Both the position numbers and the translations under genes were made by a program. Below are positions 25,862 to 39,276 of a stretch of DNA of 64,000 nucleotides, piece after piece (within the stretch, counting starts at the first letter, position 1; the number at the start of each line of letters is the position of its first letter). The notes under the pieces were generated by a model. That model was not told where the DNA came from. It ran no database searches and saw only the letters and a program-made list of their open reading frames with translations. The DNA is taken from contig SSBO01000012.1 of assembly GCA_005281725.1 (NCBI GenBank), forward strand, positions 1,408,194 to 1,472,193, given 5' to 3'. The stretch is from Wuchereria bancrofti. Taxonomy: Eukaryota > Nematoda > Chromadorea > Rhabditida > Onchocercidae.

Positions 25862-27269
25862 GGAAATACTCAAAGATGGTATCATGTTTAAGAATCATTT
25901 TAAAGTTTTTTTAGTTTCCTTCTTTTTTCTTTTTTGCACTATTCAGTACTTGCAATTTTTTTTTTCATGATTTTGTTGATAGAAATAGTAAAATTATACT
26001 GATAAAATTTTTATGATTTTATTCTTAAAAATTTTTTAAAATAAGCAATTAATAATGTGATAGTAAATAAATTAATATTTATCATACATTTTCAATTTTT
26101 AATAAATTTTGTATTAAAATTATGATGATAGATTATTAATGACATTTTCTTAATTATTTATTTATTCTTTTCCTATGTTTTTGTATATGTGTATGTATAA
26201 TTCTTGTAAAGACATTAGTGAAAAATAAATTTACAATAATTTATTGCAATAAAAAAAAGTAAAAATAAATATATGCTCCAAAACAGAAAAAAAAAAAACA
26301 TAATTTGTTAATTAAAATTTAATTTATACATTGATAGCATATCAAATAAATAACAAAACATATAAGTTAAATATATATACAAAATAACAAAATCAATTAA
26401 CACATCCAATAATATTTTTTCAAATGTATTTTTCATATTTATTATCGTAACAATATTGTTTCTTTTTTGTTTTCATTTTTTTTTTCTTTGTTTGACTATT
26501 TTATTAGTTAATTGAGTCTTTTTTTTTTTTTTAATTCATTTAACGTTATTTTTACGTGAATAATCACACAACTATAGTAGTTGTATTGAGTGGAAAACAA
26601 GATGCAATATTTTTTACATAATAAATTTTACAAAATTTCACTTTTTTTTTTTTGTAATCTAGCCGTCATTATCAATTTAATATATGGTTAACTTATTGGA
26701 GAAGTTATTTGTTTTTGTTTTTTTTCTTCCCACGTAATTATGAATTGACACAGATTTTTTCTTTTTTTTCGCTTTTGTCAACCTATTATTCACGATTTTT
26801 TTTTTCTTTTGTTTATTTGTTAACAGATCATTAACATTTAATTGGATAAATTATCATAATTATATCTTTCAAAGCAAAAGAAAAAAAAAAACAAAAAACA
26901 AAAAAATTTTTTTTTTCTTTTTAAATTATATAATATATAAATTAAATTATTAAGAAAAAAATCATTGTTGCAAAAATTTCAGCAAATACTAGATATTTCA
27001 CACATTTACTCCATTTATATCATAAATCAATGATTATCCAATTTTTAAATAATTGCAAATTAAAAACAATAAACAGATGTTTCATTGCTTAAATGTAACC
27101 TGCAATTTTATATGCATAATTTGATGGTGACGTAGTGACAAAATCCATAATTAGATCTAATTTCATTTAAATTTTCAAATAATAACTTCTCATTAATCCA
27201 TATTAAATATGTATAATTGATCTAACCCTAAAATTTACTATTAAATATCATTTTTTAACTTTACAGTAT
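25862..27269. repeat. First copy of a 1,408-bp unmerged contig overlap
   Basis: The sequence from 25862 up to the N at 27270 is repeated directly after the N. No gene is recognised in it; it is AT-rich with T-tracts. Confidence 0.9.
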
Positions 27270-27270
27270 N

Positions 27271-28678
27271 GGAAATACTCAAAGATGGTATCATGTTTAA
27301 GAATCATTTTAAAGTTTTTTTAGTTTCCTTCTTTTTTCTTTTTTGCACTATTCAGTACTTGCAATTTTTTTTTTCATGATTTTGTTGATAGAAATAGTAA
27401 AATTATACTGATAAAATTTTTATGATTTTATTCTTAAAAATTTTTTAAAATAAGCAATTAATAATGTGATAGTAAATAAATTAATATTTATCATACATTT
27501 TCAATTTTTAATAAATTTTGTATTAAAATTATGATGATAGATTATTAATGACATTTTCTTAATTATTTATTTATTCTTTTCCTATGTTTTTGTATATGTG
27601 TATGTATAATTCTTGTAAAGACATTAGTGAAAAATAAATTTACAATAATTTATTGCAATAAAAAAAAGTAAAAATAAATATATGCTCCAAAACAGAAAAA
27701 AAAAAAACATAATTTGTTAATTAAAATTTAATTTATACATTGATAGCATATCAAATAAATAACAAAACATATAAGTTAAATATATATACAAAATAACAAA
27801 ATCAATTAACACATCCAATAATATTTTTTCAAATGTATTTTTCATATTTATTATCGTAACAATATTGTTTCTTTTTTGTTTTCATTTTTTTTTTCTTTGT
27901 TTGACTATTTTATTAGTTAATTGAGTCTTTTTTTTTTTTTTAATTCATTTAACGTTATTTTTACGTGAATAATCACACAACTATAGTAGTTGTATTGAGT
28001 GGAAAACAAGATGCAATATTTTTTACATAATAAATTTTACAAAATTTCACTTTTTTTTTTTTGTAATCTAGCCGTCATTATCAATTTAATATATGGTTAA
28101 CTTATTGGAGAAGTTATTTGTTTTTGTTTTTTTTCTTCCCACGTAATTATGAATTGACACAGATTTTTTCTTTTTTTTCGCTTTTGTCAACCTATTATTC
28201 ACGATTTTTTTTTTCTTTTGTTTATTTGTTAACAGATCATTAACATTTAATTGGATAAATTATCATAATTATATCTTTCAAAGCAAAAGAAAAAAAAAAA
28301 CAAAAAACAAAAAAATTTTTTTTTTCTTTTTAAATTATATAATATATAAATTAAATTATTAAGAAAAAAATCATTGTTGCAAAAATTTCAGCAAATACTA
28401 GATATTTCACACATTTACTCCATTTATATCATAAATCAATGATTATCCAATTTTTAAATAATTGCAAATTAAAAACAATAAACAGATGTTTCATTGCTTA
28501 AATGTAACCTGCAATTTTATATGCATAATTTGATGGTGACGTAGTGACAAAATCCATAATTAGATCTAATTTCATTTAAATTTTCAAATAATAACTTCTC
28601 ATTAATCCATATTAAATATGTATAATTGATCTAACCCTAAAATTTACTATTAAATATCATTTTTTAACTTTACAGTAT
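27271..28678. repeat. Second copy of the 1,408-bp contig overlap
   Basis: Matches 25862-27269 at an offset of 1,409 bp and stops matching exactly where the first copy meets the N (...TTTACAGTAT). New sequence starts at 28679. This end-to-end register is diagnostic of an assembly join. Confidence 0.9.
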
Positions 28679-29178
28679 TAAAATCTTTTTTTTTTTTTCT
28701 ATCATTACAACATCTAATATAAAAATTCATGCATATAGCTTTTTTTGATTAGTTTTTTCTTTTTTTTTTTAAATTATTGCAAAAAATGTCATCTTTTTTT
28801 TTTCGAAATTAACATTTTATATGTTAACTTTTTGTTCTTCTTTTTCCTTTTTTTTTTCCCCTGGAAGACATACAATAATAAATGAATGCGTAATATTATT
28901 GACAAATAAATGCATGAACAATAATAAATTATATGTTAAGTAATTTTCACTTCATTCATTTTATATCATTCAAAATTACTGAAGAAATTTTCATCATTAT
29001 AGTTCTTATCATCATCATCATTATCATCAATATCATTACCATTATTATCATCATTGTCATTACTATCAATATTATCACTTTCTTCTTTTTCCCATTCATT
29101 CGTTCATTCATTAATTCAACTATTCATATCATTTCATATTACTTTATGACAATAATGATAAAAGTAACATTTGCATTA

Positions 29179-29268
29179 TCAACATGATGGTTCATTATCA
29201 ACAGTAAGCATTGTTGATTGTTGTGATGATTGTGGATACGAACCATTGATGGAATTTGAAGCGGAATG
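29179..29268 (-). CDS. Possible terminal coding exon, perhaps of the 853-residue protein gene
   Basis: On the minus strand a good acceptor (TTATTTTCCAG) is followed by 29 codons and a stop: HSASNSINGSYPQSSQQS then TMLTVDNEPSC. The Ser/Gln/Asn-rich style resembles the large protein encoded 5.5 kb upstream, and its phase (0) would fit a donor after ...LKLT there. The opposite strand is also open across this stretch, so the strand is not certain. No intermediate exon was identified between 29.3 and 34.7 kb. Confidence 0.35.
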   Translation of the reverse strand, partial: HSASNSINGSYPQSSQQSTMLTVDNEPSC

Positions 29269-29482
29269 CTGGAAAATAAAATCTTTCGTTTTTCTTTTCT
29301 TTTTTAAAAATCATAAAAAGTTTTATACTATGCTAATAAAATTAACAAATTCATTATCGTATCTTTTATTCACTTTTATTTTTGGAATTGTAAGAATAAA
29401 TTTTAAAAATAAGAGAAAGTTTTTTTTCCAAATGTATCCAATGTTATTTAATTTATATGTTATCAAATACTTGAATAAATGA

Positions 29483-29572
29483 ATAAATAAATCTATCTAC
29501 CTACATATGTATTACTCCGATTTTATCATTTTGAATTTAAAAAAATGCCTTCACTATTTACACACACATACT

Positions 29573-29606
<34 letters not shown>

Positions 29607-32287
29607 AAAGTTATAGGAAAATCCTTCGTTTATAAGCGGTGTAATTACTCTATTTCGTATCTTTAGGCAAATTTTTAATTTTTAAATCACTCATGAAAGT
29701 TTAAAATACCACATCTACCTATAGGATGACAATTAATTACGAATAATTTATGTTACAAATTTAAACATTTAAGAAAAAGGAAAAGAAAATTTCAAAAAGT
29801 AGTATTATTACTTTTTTGTTTAAATGTTGAATTTGAAAATGATATCCACTGCTAAATACTAAATCTTTTTTTTTTTTCCAAATACTAAAATTGAATTCCC
29901 AAAATATGGACAAAATTTAGCAAAGAAAAAAAAAAAAAAAATAGAAGAGATAAACGTGAATCATTTCATTGACGTAAAGTGTTAAAAGCTTATTTAAAAG
30001 CAAATTCCATTTTTCTTTTATTTCACTCACATATTTTATTAGTAAAATCATGAAGATAAGATATGTTTGCTTACATTCTTTTGCATATTTCATAAAATGA
30101 ATGCAAAAGAAATTGGTGGAGAATTTTTCAATACGAATAACCAAATTATTATCCTAACGAATTGGCATTTGATACTATAATTATTATACAATATTATAAT
30201 GAAAAAGTTATCAACTGATTACTTTAACAAATATTCACTTTTTTAAATTAAAAAAAAAAAAGATTATATGAGAAGTAATGAATATTTTGATGAGAGACAA
30301 ACTCATATATCACTATGTTATTATTTATAAGAAATATTGAGAAAAAAAAATGAAAATTTTACATTTTTTTTTTGTCCTTATTATTTCATCTTATAATCGT
30401 CCGAAATATAATTAATTAATAATTTATTTCATGGTAAAAATGATAAATTCTTGGTAGAAATTTTTAAATTCCATTCATTTCGCTTTTTATTGGTACGATT
30501 ATATGATGAAAATTTAAAACTGATTACTGACATTAACATTGCAACTGCTATGTAATATTAATTAATACAATTACAGAAGTTCCCAAAATATTCAAATGAT
30601 TTCTTTTTAATTGCTGGTAAAAAAAAAAAACAGAGAGAAAAATCAGTCAAATATATTTAATGAAATTTATTCTTAGCTAATCTAAAATGAAAAAAAAAAT
30701 TAATTTTTCAAAAAAAAAGAAGATTTTACACAAATTTATGAATTTTTTACAATGTATATGCATTATAACTTTATTATATGACTAAAAAATAAAATGAAAT
30801 AAAATAAAATGAAAGGAGCAATATGTAAAATAATTTCTATTTTTAAAGGTAATATTACTTAAAAAGGAAAAAAAAAAATGAAGAAATGATGTATTTTATG
30901 CCTACTTTTATTTTCATCCACTAAAGAAGAAAAAAAAAAAAATCTTATGCACACAACCTTTGACATAATTACTCAAAAATAAAGTGAATAAAAAATTTTT
31001 CCCTCACTTAATTTCATTCCTATTTCTAGTAATCAAATGATAAATGTCCAGAATCAATTGATAACTGGACCATCAGATGATAATTTTATCACAGTCCAAA
31101 AATGACTGATTGTTTAGCAGATGAAAGCTTTTTTACCTACTATCGACCACTATCTTAACTATCAGATGATTCATGCTAATTAAATCTTAATTAATTTATA
31201 TATGTGGGAAGTTAGCACTCTAAATTTTTTTTAACTTTTAAATTAGTCTATTCGATATGCTTCAGCAATATCCATTTGTTGAGTGATGCAAAAAATGATT
31301 AATGGTTTGATTATTATTATTGTTATAAATTAGGTTTGATTATTATTATTATTATAAATTATTATTATTGTTATTATTGTTATTTCTACTATTATTATTA
31401 TTTTTATTTCTAGGAATATAAAAACAATCATTAGTAATTCTTCCATTAGAATTTCACTCAGAAAAGTAAAAAAGGATTAGTTCGAGCCAAGAATAAAATT
31501 GCAAAGCCATAAAAATAACGTAAAAAAATTTTTTTCTGATTGCAGGATGTTTTTATCGATAATTTCATTAATGTTTAATGAAGATAAAGAAAAAAAAAAG
31601 GCATTCAAATGGAATAAATTTAAACTTTATGACTTGTATAAATAAATAAACAGATGACCTTATCTTGCGCTTGACATTTATCTTTCTACTGATTACTGAT
31701 AATTCCTTTAACAAAATATTATATCAATTTTAATGCAATGTTTTTTTTTTTAAGTTGCATTTTGTCACAGTGTTAATGTAGTACGCGAATGATTTTTAAG
31801 CTGTTAAATTAATATTCCTTCCCTTTCTTTAAAAAAAAGAAAAAAAATGTTTGCGGTTGGTTATAGTTCTTTCGTCTTATCTTTTTATCATTATTATCAT
31901 TTTGTCAGTTCTTTCAGATAAAATATACCTGTATATCTTATCTATCCATTTATTGCATTCTTTTAAAGGTGTAAATGAAATGTTAAATTGATACAAAACA
32001 CGAAAGAATGATGCATCTTCGTTTGATTATTGCAGTCTCTCTCTCTCTCTCTTCCTTGGTATCTAACAGAGTAAATTTGAAATTTGCAAATTTCTATTTT
32101 TGAAAAGGACAATGCTTTTTTTTTCTCTCCTTCTCTCTCTCCTTTTTTTCTTCATCTTTTTTTCTTTCAATTTTTTTTGCAAAAAAATGAAATATTTTTC
32201 GGATGAAAAAATGCAAAAAAAAAAAAAAGAAGTGGAAACGATAAGGGTAAAATGTGGACGATTGAGAGGAAAATGCTGTTATAACAA

Positions 32288-32325
<38 letters not shown>

Positions 32326-34728
32326 TATCCCTGTAAAATGTTGAAGATAAAGAAGAAAAGAGATAAAGAGAGAAGGAGGGAGAGAAAGAGAAAGATGAAA
32401 AGGAGATTTAAAGAGTGAAATGGAAATTAAATGAGTGATGCAATGAAAAGTACATCCGGTTAATGTCCAAAAACACTCCATTCATTCAATATCATTTCTT
32501 TAGCAAATGAACATAACAAAAAGTGCATAAAGCGTACATCCTTATCTTAAAATTCATCAAAAAAAAAGAAAGTTAAATGAGTTGATAAATAAGTAGGTAG
32601 ATTAGATAACAGATAGTTAAATTGATAAATCAGATTAAGAAATGGATGAACAAGTTGATAGCTAAATAGATATAAGATAGATTAAAATAGAATAGATAAA
32701 ATTAGATAATTATATTTTTACTCAAATATATGTAATAATTATTTGTGATTAATAATCAATTTATATTTCTTGATAAATAGATTAAAATGGAATTAAAAAT
32801 TATGATAATAATCTATTATCATAAGATGAAATGCTTTTTTTTTTCTTTTTTTTTTTTCAAAAATACTTCATTCTTCTTCTTTATTTTTTCATTCTTTATT
32901 TCTATTGCATTTCAATTAAGTGATTCAATTGATTGAAATGTACTATTTTCTAGGATCGATATGTTTTTCTGTTTTTTCTTTTTTTTTTTTGCCTTTACAG
33001 AATAAGTGCAACTTAACCATAAACAAAGCTATGGATTACTGTATTAAATTTTTTATGAGATTCTTTGGCCTTGAGCGATATACTTTATGATGTTTACGCA
33101 TACTCATGTAATTATTATTGCTTTGCTCAGAAAAGAAAAAAAAAGAAGAAAGTTTTGGCATCACGCCAGGGGAAAGTTATTTTTTCGTTTTATTTATTTT
33201 TTAAGTTTTTTTTTCCTGTTTGTTCTATGTAAGAAGCATGAAATTATGCGCATAATAAATGCTATTGATAATATTAGACTATTGAATTAGTGAAAAATTA
33301 ATGATACTTCATTTATATTTCGTTAACTTACTTAAATCAAAAAAAAAAAAAAATTGAAAACAATTAGAATCTCGGCTAAATGAACAATTAATATTTGATT
33401 AAAATTTTTAGACTATAAATATATCATATTTTTAAGATGAATAGTTTGTTATGAAATTAAAGAAAAATGAAATTTTTTTAAGGGAGAGCTATATGAATGA
33501 ATTTCAAAGTTTGATCGATTCTTTTAGGCTTAAAATGAATTTTAAAAAATTGCGCATTTCTACACTTACATAATAATAATAATAATCTATTATTTGTTCA
33601 AACAAGGAGAGAAAGAGAGAGACAGAAGAGAGATTTTGGAAGGATACTTGTTGATTGTGCGCAAATATTTTATAATCAATCATTAAGAATAAAAAAAAAA
33701 AAGAAAAAAACGTCAAAATATCAAAATGAATTTCAAATAAGTATCATAAAAGTAACATTAAATGTTGAAATGGATAAAAGATGATAAACGAAGAAAAGAG
33801 GTATTAATGAAATGAACATAAAAGAAAAAGGTAACAGATATCAGTTAGAAGCATTGATTTCAAATCGTCAAGGGCATAAAAATACATTTCTCTATGATTA
33901 ATTTCAAATTAAAAATAAACAAGAAAAAAAAAAGAAAGAAAGAATGGTCGGATATTGAACTCTCTTTGGAATGTGAGATTCGAAGAAATTGATTTTTTCT
34001 TTTTATTTTGAAAATATAACCAATCAAATAGAAAGTAAACAAACAAGAGATAACCCCAAATGTCATCCGACACCCGATAAACCATAATTTTTTTCACTTC
34101 CTTTTTTTTTTCTCCATTTCGTCCGCTCAATTGATTAAGATTAACTAATCTAACGTCATCGCGATATAACTTGTACATCTCTTGTATTCTTCATAATTTA
34201 TAAAATCTTGTCAGAATTTTTATGAGGGAAAATTTGAAATTCGATGAAAAAAGTTTTGGAAAGATATAGTTAATGGTTCGTGTTTCTCTTTTCAACTGCA
34301 AATTTTTCCATGTTTAAATTTGTCACATTTCAATAATCTTTTCTGTAAATTATGATTGTATTTATAAAAAAGAAAAAATTGCAGTGACCAAATATGCCAC
34401 AAAAAAATTAGCCAATTAATGTTAAATTTTTGAAATTAAAAGCATTTTTGGACGTTTTTAATTATATAAAAAAAAAACTTTGCTACCCTTTTTTGTTGAA
34501 ATTTATTGAAAAGTGGAACGAAATGTTTTCAAAATGTATTATTGACCTATATGCCCTATTGTCGTTAATCGTAAATTCTTTCCTATTTTCGAGACTATCT
34601 AACTTTGAATGCAAAAGATTTGAATGAATAATAATGAGGAAAAAAATTTAGAATTAATAATTTTTAATATTTACAAAACATGCAGATATCTAGTAATTAG
34701 CATAAATTTTATAATTTAAATTTTTAAA
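29483..34728. other. No supported gene
   Basis: AT-rich with long A-tracts (for example 29577-29604 and 32293-32321). One minus-strand frame at 34055-34178 (MYKLYRDDVRLVNLNQLSGR...) has mixed composition and a possible donor, but nothing joins it convincingly. If the 853-residue protein gene extends to the 29.2 kb exon, this is its intron. Confidence 0.5.
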
Positions 34729-37290
34729 TTATTTCTTAGCAGTTCTAATTATTATTGGATACATTTTTTTCTTTTTTTTTTGAACTGTTAATTTTAGTTT
34801 ATTAGATTTACAATTTGAAGAACAAGTGAAATTTGAAAAATAGTTGACCTGATCAATTTTGCTGGTGAACGGAATTTTATCGGATAACATTGTGTCTGGA
34901 TTAATTGTTGGTGTGGTTACGGCGGCATTATACAGAAGATTTGTTGATTGAGCCAATTTGAGCAAATCAGTGGATGTTACCGGTGTTGATCCAAGTAATA
35001 AACTACATTGCTGAAGGGTAAAATAGTCAATATAATTGAATGGTAAATGATCAAATTTGTTATTAGTAATTGGAAGACTAGCAGTTGCAGCTAACAATGA
35101 CAAGGATCGAAGATATGAATCCATAGATGGTTCCATACAACTCTTTAAAATTGAACAATTCATCGAATCAGTGGTTTTTTGACAATTCTTGGATTCACAA
35201 TCATCAGTTAACAAATCGTAAAGTACAGGTGCTAGGGAACGGAGATATTTCTGCTTGAGATCAGCTTGGGGTGGTATTGATGGTGACCAAACGGTGATAC
35301 TATTGCTACAACAAGCCGTTGTTGGTGCTTCTTTTGTTGTTGTTGTTGTTGCTGTTGTTGTTGTTGTTGTTGTTATTATTGTTGTTGCTATTGTTGTTGT
35401 TGTTGCTGCCGCATATGGATGAAACCGTCGAGTATCGCTGCTATCTATAGTACCAGATCGTCGCCGCTCTACAGCAATATTTTGATAATGATGATGATGA
35501 TGATGATGTTGTTGCTGATCTGGTTGTTGATGATCTGGTACAATCATTGAACCCGTATAGTTTACCTGTGATTTCTGTTCACCGTTACATTGTGATAGTA
35601 ATGATGGTAGTTGGATTGCTGATGCTGCAGAATAAGCAATCCGCTGCTGTGCGACAATACGTTCAATATCGCAAAGATTACGACATAATAAGTTAACGAT
35701 TTCTGCTTCAGATAAGCTATTCGCCATTGTTATAGGTAATGGATCAGAGTTGGATACAATCCTGACAGCTTGATCATTTAGCACACTTCCACAAACATCA
35801 TTACCAGTCAGTGGTAATTTTTGATAAGTAGTTACAGGTGGCATAGGATCCTCATTGATCATGGTACCCGTTGATCCTGTTGTTGCGATTTGATAACAGC
35901 TCGAGAATGCACTCTCTGTAGCAGTACTTGTAACTGTTGCACCAGAAGCGATAGTTGTTGGTAGAAGTTGATGATGCTCCGAAAAGGTATCATATGTATT
36001 CAGTGGAATGTTCGTACAGGTATTTATCGTTTTTGCACTTTTATTATAAGGTACTTGTGTAAGAGAACTATGTATGCGTCGTTTTTTGATCGGTACCTTT
36101 ATGGAGGGCAATGATAAACCTTCAAATGAAGCTGTTGGTGATGAAGGTTGTTCATCCAATTCAATTTTTGATAATGGTAAAGATGATGATGATGATGAAG
36201 ATGGTGATCGTACTGCTGTAACGGTAACTGTAGCATCCGTTAAATTTGATTGAGATTGAAGTTGTTGCATTGTTGCCTTTGAAACGGTAACATTTTTTGT
36301 TCTTTCACTATCAAAAACTGTCTTTACCTCTATCTTTTGAATAATTTCGCCGATATTTCCACCAAATTTTGAATCCATATCAATCATCGTTGATTCTATC
36401 ATTTCCTCACTATCAGCAATATCCGTTACTGTTGCTGTACCATCATTTGGTGAGCCTGAATTGTCGTGCGCATCAATATGCACTGAATAAGATGACGTGA
36501 ACATTCCGGTTCGTTTTGCTGATGGCCACCTCACACCACAATTCCATTTCATTTTATCGGAGCTATTTGTTGTTGAGTGCGAATAAAGTACATTGGGCGG
36601 TGCTCCTACACCATCACCGTCACTATTTTCTACTTCTACTTTTTCGACCCTTTCTAGCTGAATATTATCATTTTTTTTGCTACTGCTACTTCTAACATTC
36701 TTATTACAGATTGATGTTGTACGTGATTTACGCATATTAGCACACTGATTACGTTTACTTTGATATTGCGTTTGTAAGGTATGATGCATGCTAGATTGAT
36801 TGCTGATTTGAAAATTCGGATTGCTGACAACTGTATGAGTAAAATTAGCACTATCACTTATATTCGATGAGCTAATTGAATCTTTGATTAGTATGTCTCG
36901 ATTTTGAATAATTTTGTCATGTGGGATAGTTGTTTCTGGACAGGTAGTAGTCTGAATTGATGATTTCCTTTGTACGGAAGAAGAAGAGGATGATGAAGCA
37001 GTAGTCACAGTATTAGAGTATATATCGTTTGTTGCATCAGCATTTCGACAAATATGCAAAAATTCTGGATCCGGAAGATTGTTAAAGGTTAATGATGATT
37101 GATCATTTTGTTGCAGGTGATCCATTTGATAACTACCAATGCTAGCATGTTCGCCGATATCCAAACGGTTAGTTAACATAACAGACGAATAAAACCAGTC
37201 ACTTGGTAGACGGCTTTGGTTATTTACTTCTTCTTCTTGTTCCTTCACCTCCTCCTCCTGTTGTTGTTGTTGTTGTTGTTGTTCGGCCAT
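34729..37290 (-). CDS. Large low-complexity Ser/Thr/Gln-rich protein, family unknown (possibly nuclear)
   Basis: One uninterrupted 853-codon frame in DNA clearly less AT-rich than its flanks, so it is almost certainly coding. The start MAEQQQ at 37290 is preceded by an in-frame stop about 40 nt upstream. Visible features are Gln and Glu runs at residues 4-22, a Ser run near 100, a basic IKKRRIH cluster near 400 that could be a nuclear localisation signal, a His run near 597 after Gln repeats, and long Thr/Ala repeats at about 630-652. Less biased patches that may be structured include MKWNCGVRWPSAKRTG (about 250) and EAEIVNLLCRNLCDIERIV (about 530). No signal peptide, membrane helix or known domain is recognised. 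The terminal lysine run (TVQKKKKK...) reads like intron sequence: GTTCAA after ...LKLT would be a weak phase-0 donor, so the true carboxyl end may lie in a downstream exon. A TTTTAG acceptor with exon start at 37474 could mark a 5' UTR exon or trans-splice site. A transcriptional regulator is a guess only. Confidence 0.8.
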   Translation of the reverse strand: MAEQQQQQQQQEEEVKEQEEEVNNQSRLPSDWFYSSVMLTNRLDIGEHASIGSYQMDHLQQNDQSSLTFNNLPDPEFLHICRNADATNDIYSNTVTTASSSSSSSVQRKSSIQTTTCPETTIPHDKIIQNRDILIKDSISSSNISDSANFTHTVVSNPNFQISNQSSMHHTLQTQYQSKRNQCANMRKSRTTSICNKNVRSSSSKKNDNIQLERVEKVEVENSDGDGVGAPPNVLYSHSTTNSSDKMKWNCGVRWPSAKRTGMFTSSYSVHIDAHDNSGSPNDGTATVTDIADSEEMIESTMIDMDSKFGGNIGEIIQKIEVKTVFDSERTKNVTVSKATMQQLQSQSNLTDATVTVTAVRSPSSSSSSSLPLSKIELDEQPSSPTASFEGLSLPSIKVPIKKRRIHSSLTQVPYNKSAKTINTCTNIPLNTYDTFSEHHQLLPTTIASGATVTSTATESAFSSCYQIATTGSTGTMINEDPMPPVTTYQKLPLTGNDVCGSVLNDQAVRIVSNSDPLPITMANSLSEAEIVNLLCRNLCDIERIVAQQRIAYSAASAIQLPSLLSQCNGEQKSQVNYTGSMIVPDHQQPDQQQHHHHHHHYQNIAVERRRSGTIDSSDTRRFHPYAAATTTTIATTIITTTTTTTATTTTTKEAPTTACCSNSITVWSPSIPPQADLKQKYLRSLAPVLYDLLTDDCESKNCQKTTDSMNCSILKSCMEPSMDSYLRSLSLLAATASLPITNNKFDHLPFNYIDYFTLQQCSLLLGSTPVTSTDLLKLAQSTNLLYNAAVTTPTINPDTMLSDKIPFTSKIDQVNYFSNFTCSSNCKSNKLKLTVQKKKKKMYPIIIRTAKK

Positions 37291-39053
37291 TGAAAAGATT
37301 TTGAAATGAATCCTTTCAGGATTAAGTAATAATTATTATTATCAGTCTCAATTCATTGTACATATTTGATGAAAAAAAAAAACTAATAAATATGTATTAA
37401 ATTCAAAAATAATTTAATACAATAATTGATTTCAGTTTTTGCTGCTGCATTTTTTCCTTCTCCGATATATACACCTAAAATGTTATTGTTTTATTAATTG
37501 AGATGGGCGGAATATGAATTATATACGAAATGGCGTAAACAAAAAATGCATGATAAAAATGTAATAAAATGATAAACATTTGAAAAGTAGGAATGGAAAG
37601 AAGATGAAGCCAGGTGTGAAAGATGTAAAAAAAAAAAAAAAGAAAAAGGTTAAGTCAAGGATAAATATATTGGAAGGAGGAGTAAAGGAAAAAATATTCA
37701 TCAATTCTTTAAAGGGCAAAGTATTTTTTCGTCAACTGCCTTCAATAAAAATGGTCATGTTCATTTGCAAAATCATCGATTTCAATCTAACAGTTTGAAC
37801 TTATTCATTTTCACACCCATTTCTTGGGTAAAATTTTTTTGCAAGGGTTAAAGTTTTTCGTTTTTTCTTTCCATAAAATTATAATCAACCCTAATAAATC
37901 TTCGAATGATAAAATAAACATTTATGGAAATATTTGGATCAAGCTAAGAGATGAAGTCTGGCAAATTGCTAAATATCGATATAAATATCCTACTTTTTTC
38001 GTTTTCTCCTTCATTCCTCTCCCATTTCTCGTCATTTTTGAAGATAGTTATTTAAGGAATAAACAACTTCATTAACCGATAATAAATCGAAGTAATTTTG
38101 TGGCTTTTTCAAATTTTCAATGATTAAATTTATAATCAATTAATACTATATTGAAAGTCACTTCAAAGTTTTTTTTCCGCTATAGAATCTTTAGAAATTA
38201 CACAATAATTTATTCTTGAAAGAAATAAGCAATGACGGAAGAAAAAAGAAGAAAATTCCCGGAATATACCATTGAATTCTCTTAACCTAATTCATCATAT
38301 GCTTTCTTGAATAGATGATAATCAAAATATGTATAAACTTACAGCAAAGTTTTTCTTCTTCCTTTCATCCTTTCTTTTCTTTCCAATTTCATTTATGGTA
38401 AAATATCGAAAATCAAGCAATAAAAGCAAAGAGCAAGGTGAATTGAGAAAAAGAGAAAATTTTAAATTTTGTCAAAAAAAAAAGAAAAACATTGGAAAGG
38501 ATGTGAAAAGAAGAGAATGATGTAAAACTTTTACCTAAATTCTTCCTATTTCAATCATATTTCTATGGTAGTTTTAATAGTTGAATAGTGTAATCCAGAA
38601 ATTCTCTTTCTTATCATTTAATAAAAATCATAATGCTGTTACAGTCAGTGATGATGGATAAAGATTTGATAATCATTTTTGAATGATACAAGAAATCCAA
38701 CAATCTTTTTTTTTTTTTTCGAAGATATGAAAAAAAAAAAAAGAATCAATGACCATTTTACTTCAATATTATTCAATGATCGTTTTCTCTCCATAGAAAT
38801 TCAATAGGTTCGTTTTTTTTTTTCTTCTTGATAATAATAGTGGTAATTCCTGCTGAATGATCTAAGAATCTAAGATCTCTAAGTTATGAATTGTTGAGTT
38901 GAGTTGAGTTGAAGAAGTCATCGTTTCATCGGATCATAATTTTTTCTTTCATGCATTTCTTTCTTTTCTTTTTTTCTCAATTCAAATTTACTTTAGACAA
39001 GAAATTCTGTTGAGAAAATGATTAATAAAAATAAAATGGGCCGATATGAATGT

Positions 39054-39094
<41 letters not shown>

Positions 39095-39276
39095 TGTGTG
39101 TGTGTTTGTATGTGTGGTGCACTTGCAATGTACTTTTAACTCTCTTTTTCCTTTCTCCCCATCTATTACTTTACAATTTAAATTTACTGTTTTTTCTCCC
39201 TCTTTCGTCTCTCCCTCTCTCTCTCCCTCTATCCTTTTCTCTATTCCTCTCTCTCTTTTTCTAGCCTTTTGTCTTA
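37291..39276. other. No supported gene
   Basis: This should hold the promoter of the 853-residue protein gene. A plus-strand frame at 37890-37995 (SSNDKINIYGNIWIKLRDEV...) looks mildly protein-like but lacks splice support. A short GAGTT repeat lies at 38898-38912. Confidence 0.5.
39049..39115 (+). repeat. (TG)n microsatellite
   Basis: Dinucleotide TG repeat with a few TA and TT interruptions; it creates two artefactual open frames rich in Cys/Val. A CT-rich tract follows at about 39195-39260. Confidence 0.95.

Noticed and set aside
28933..29482. Plus-strand frames of 84 and 103 codons
   Set aside because: The first is ATC/ATT repeat. The second crosses the better minus-strand exon 29179-29268 and continues into poly-Phe/Lys noise.
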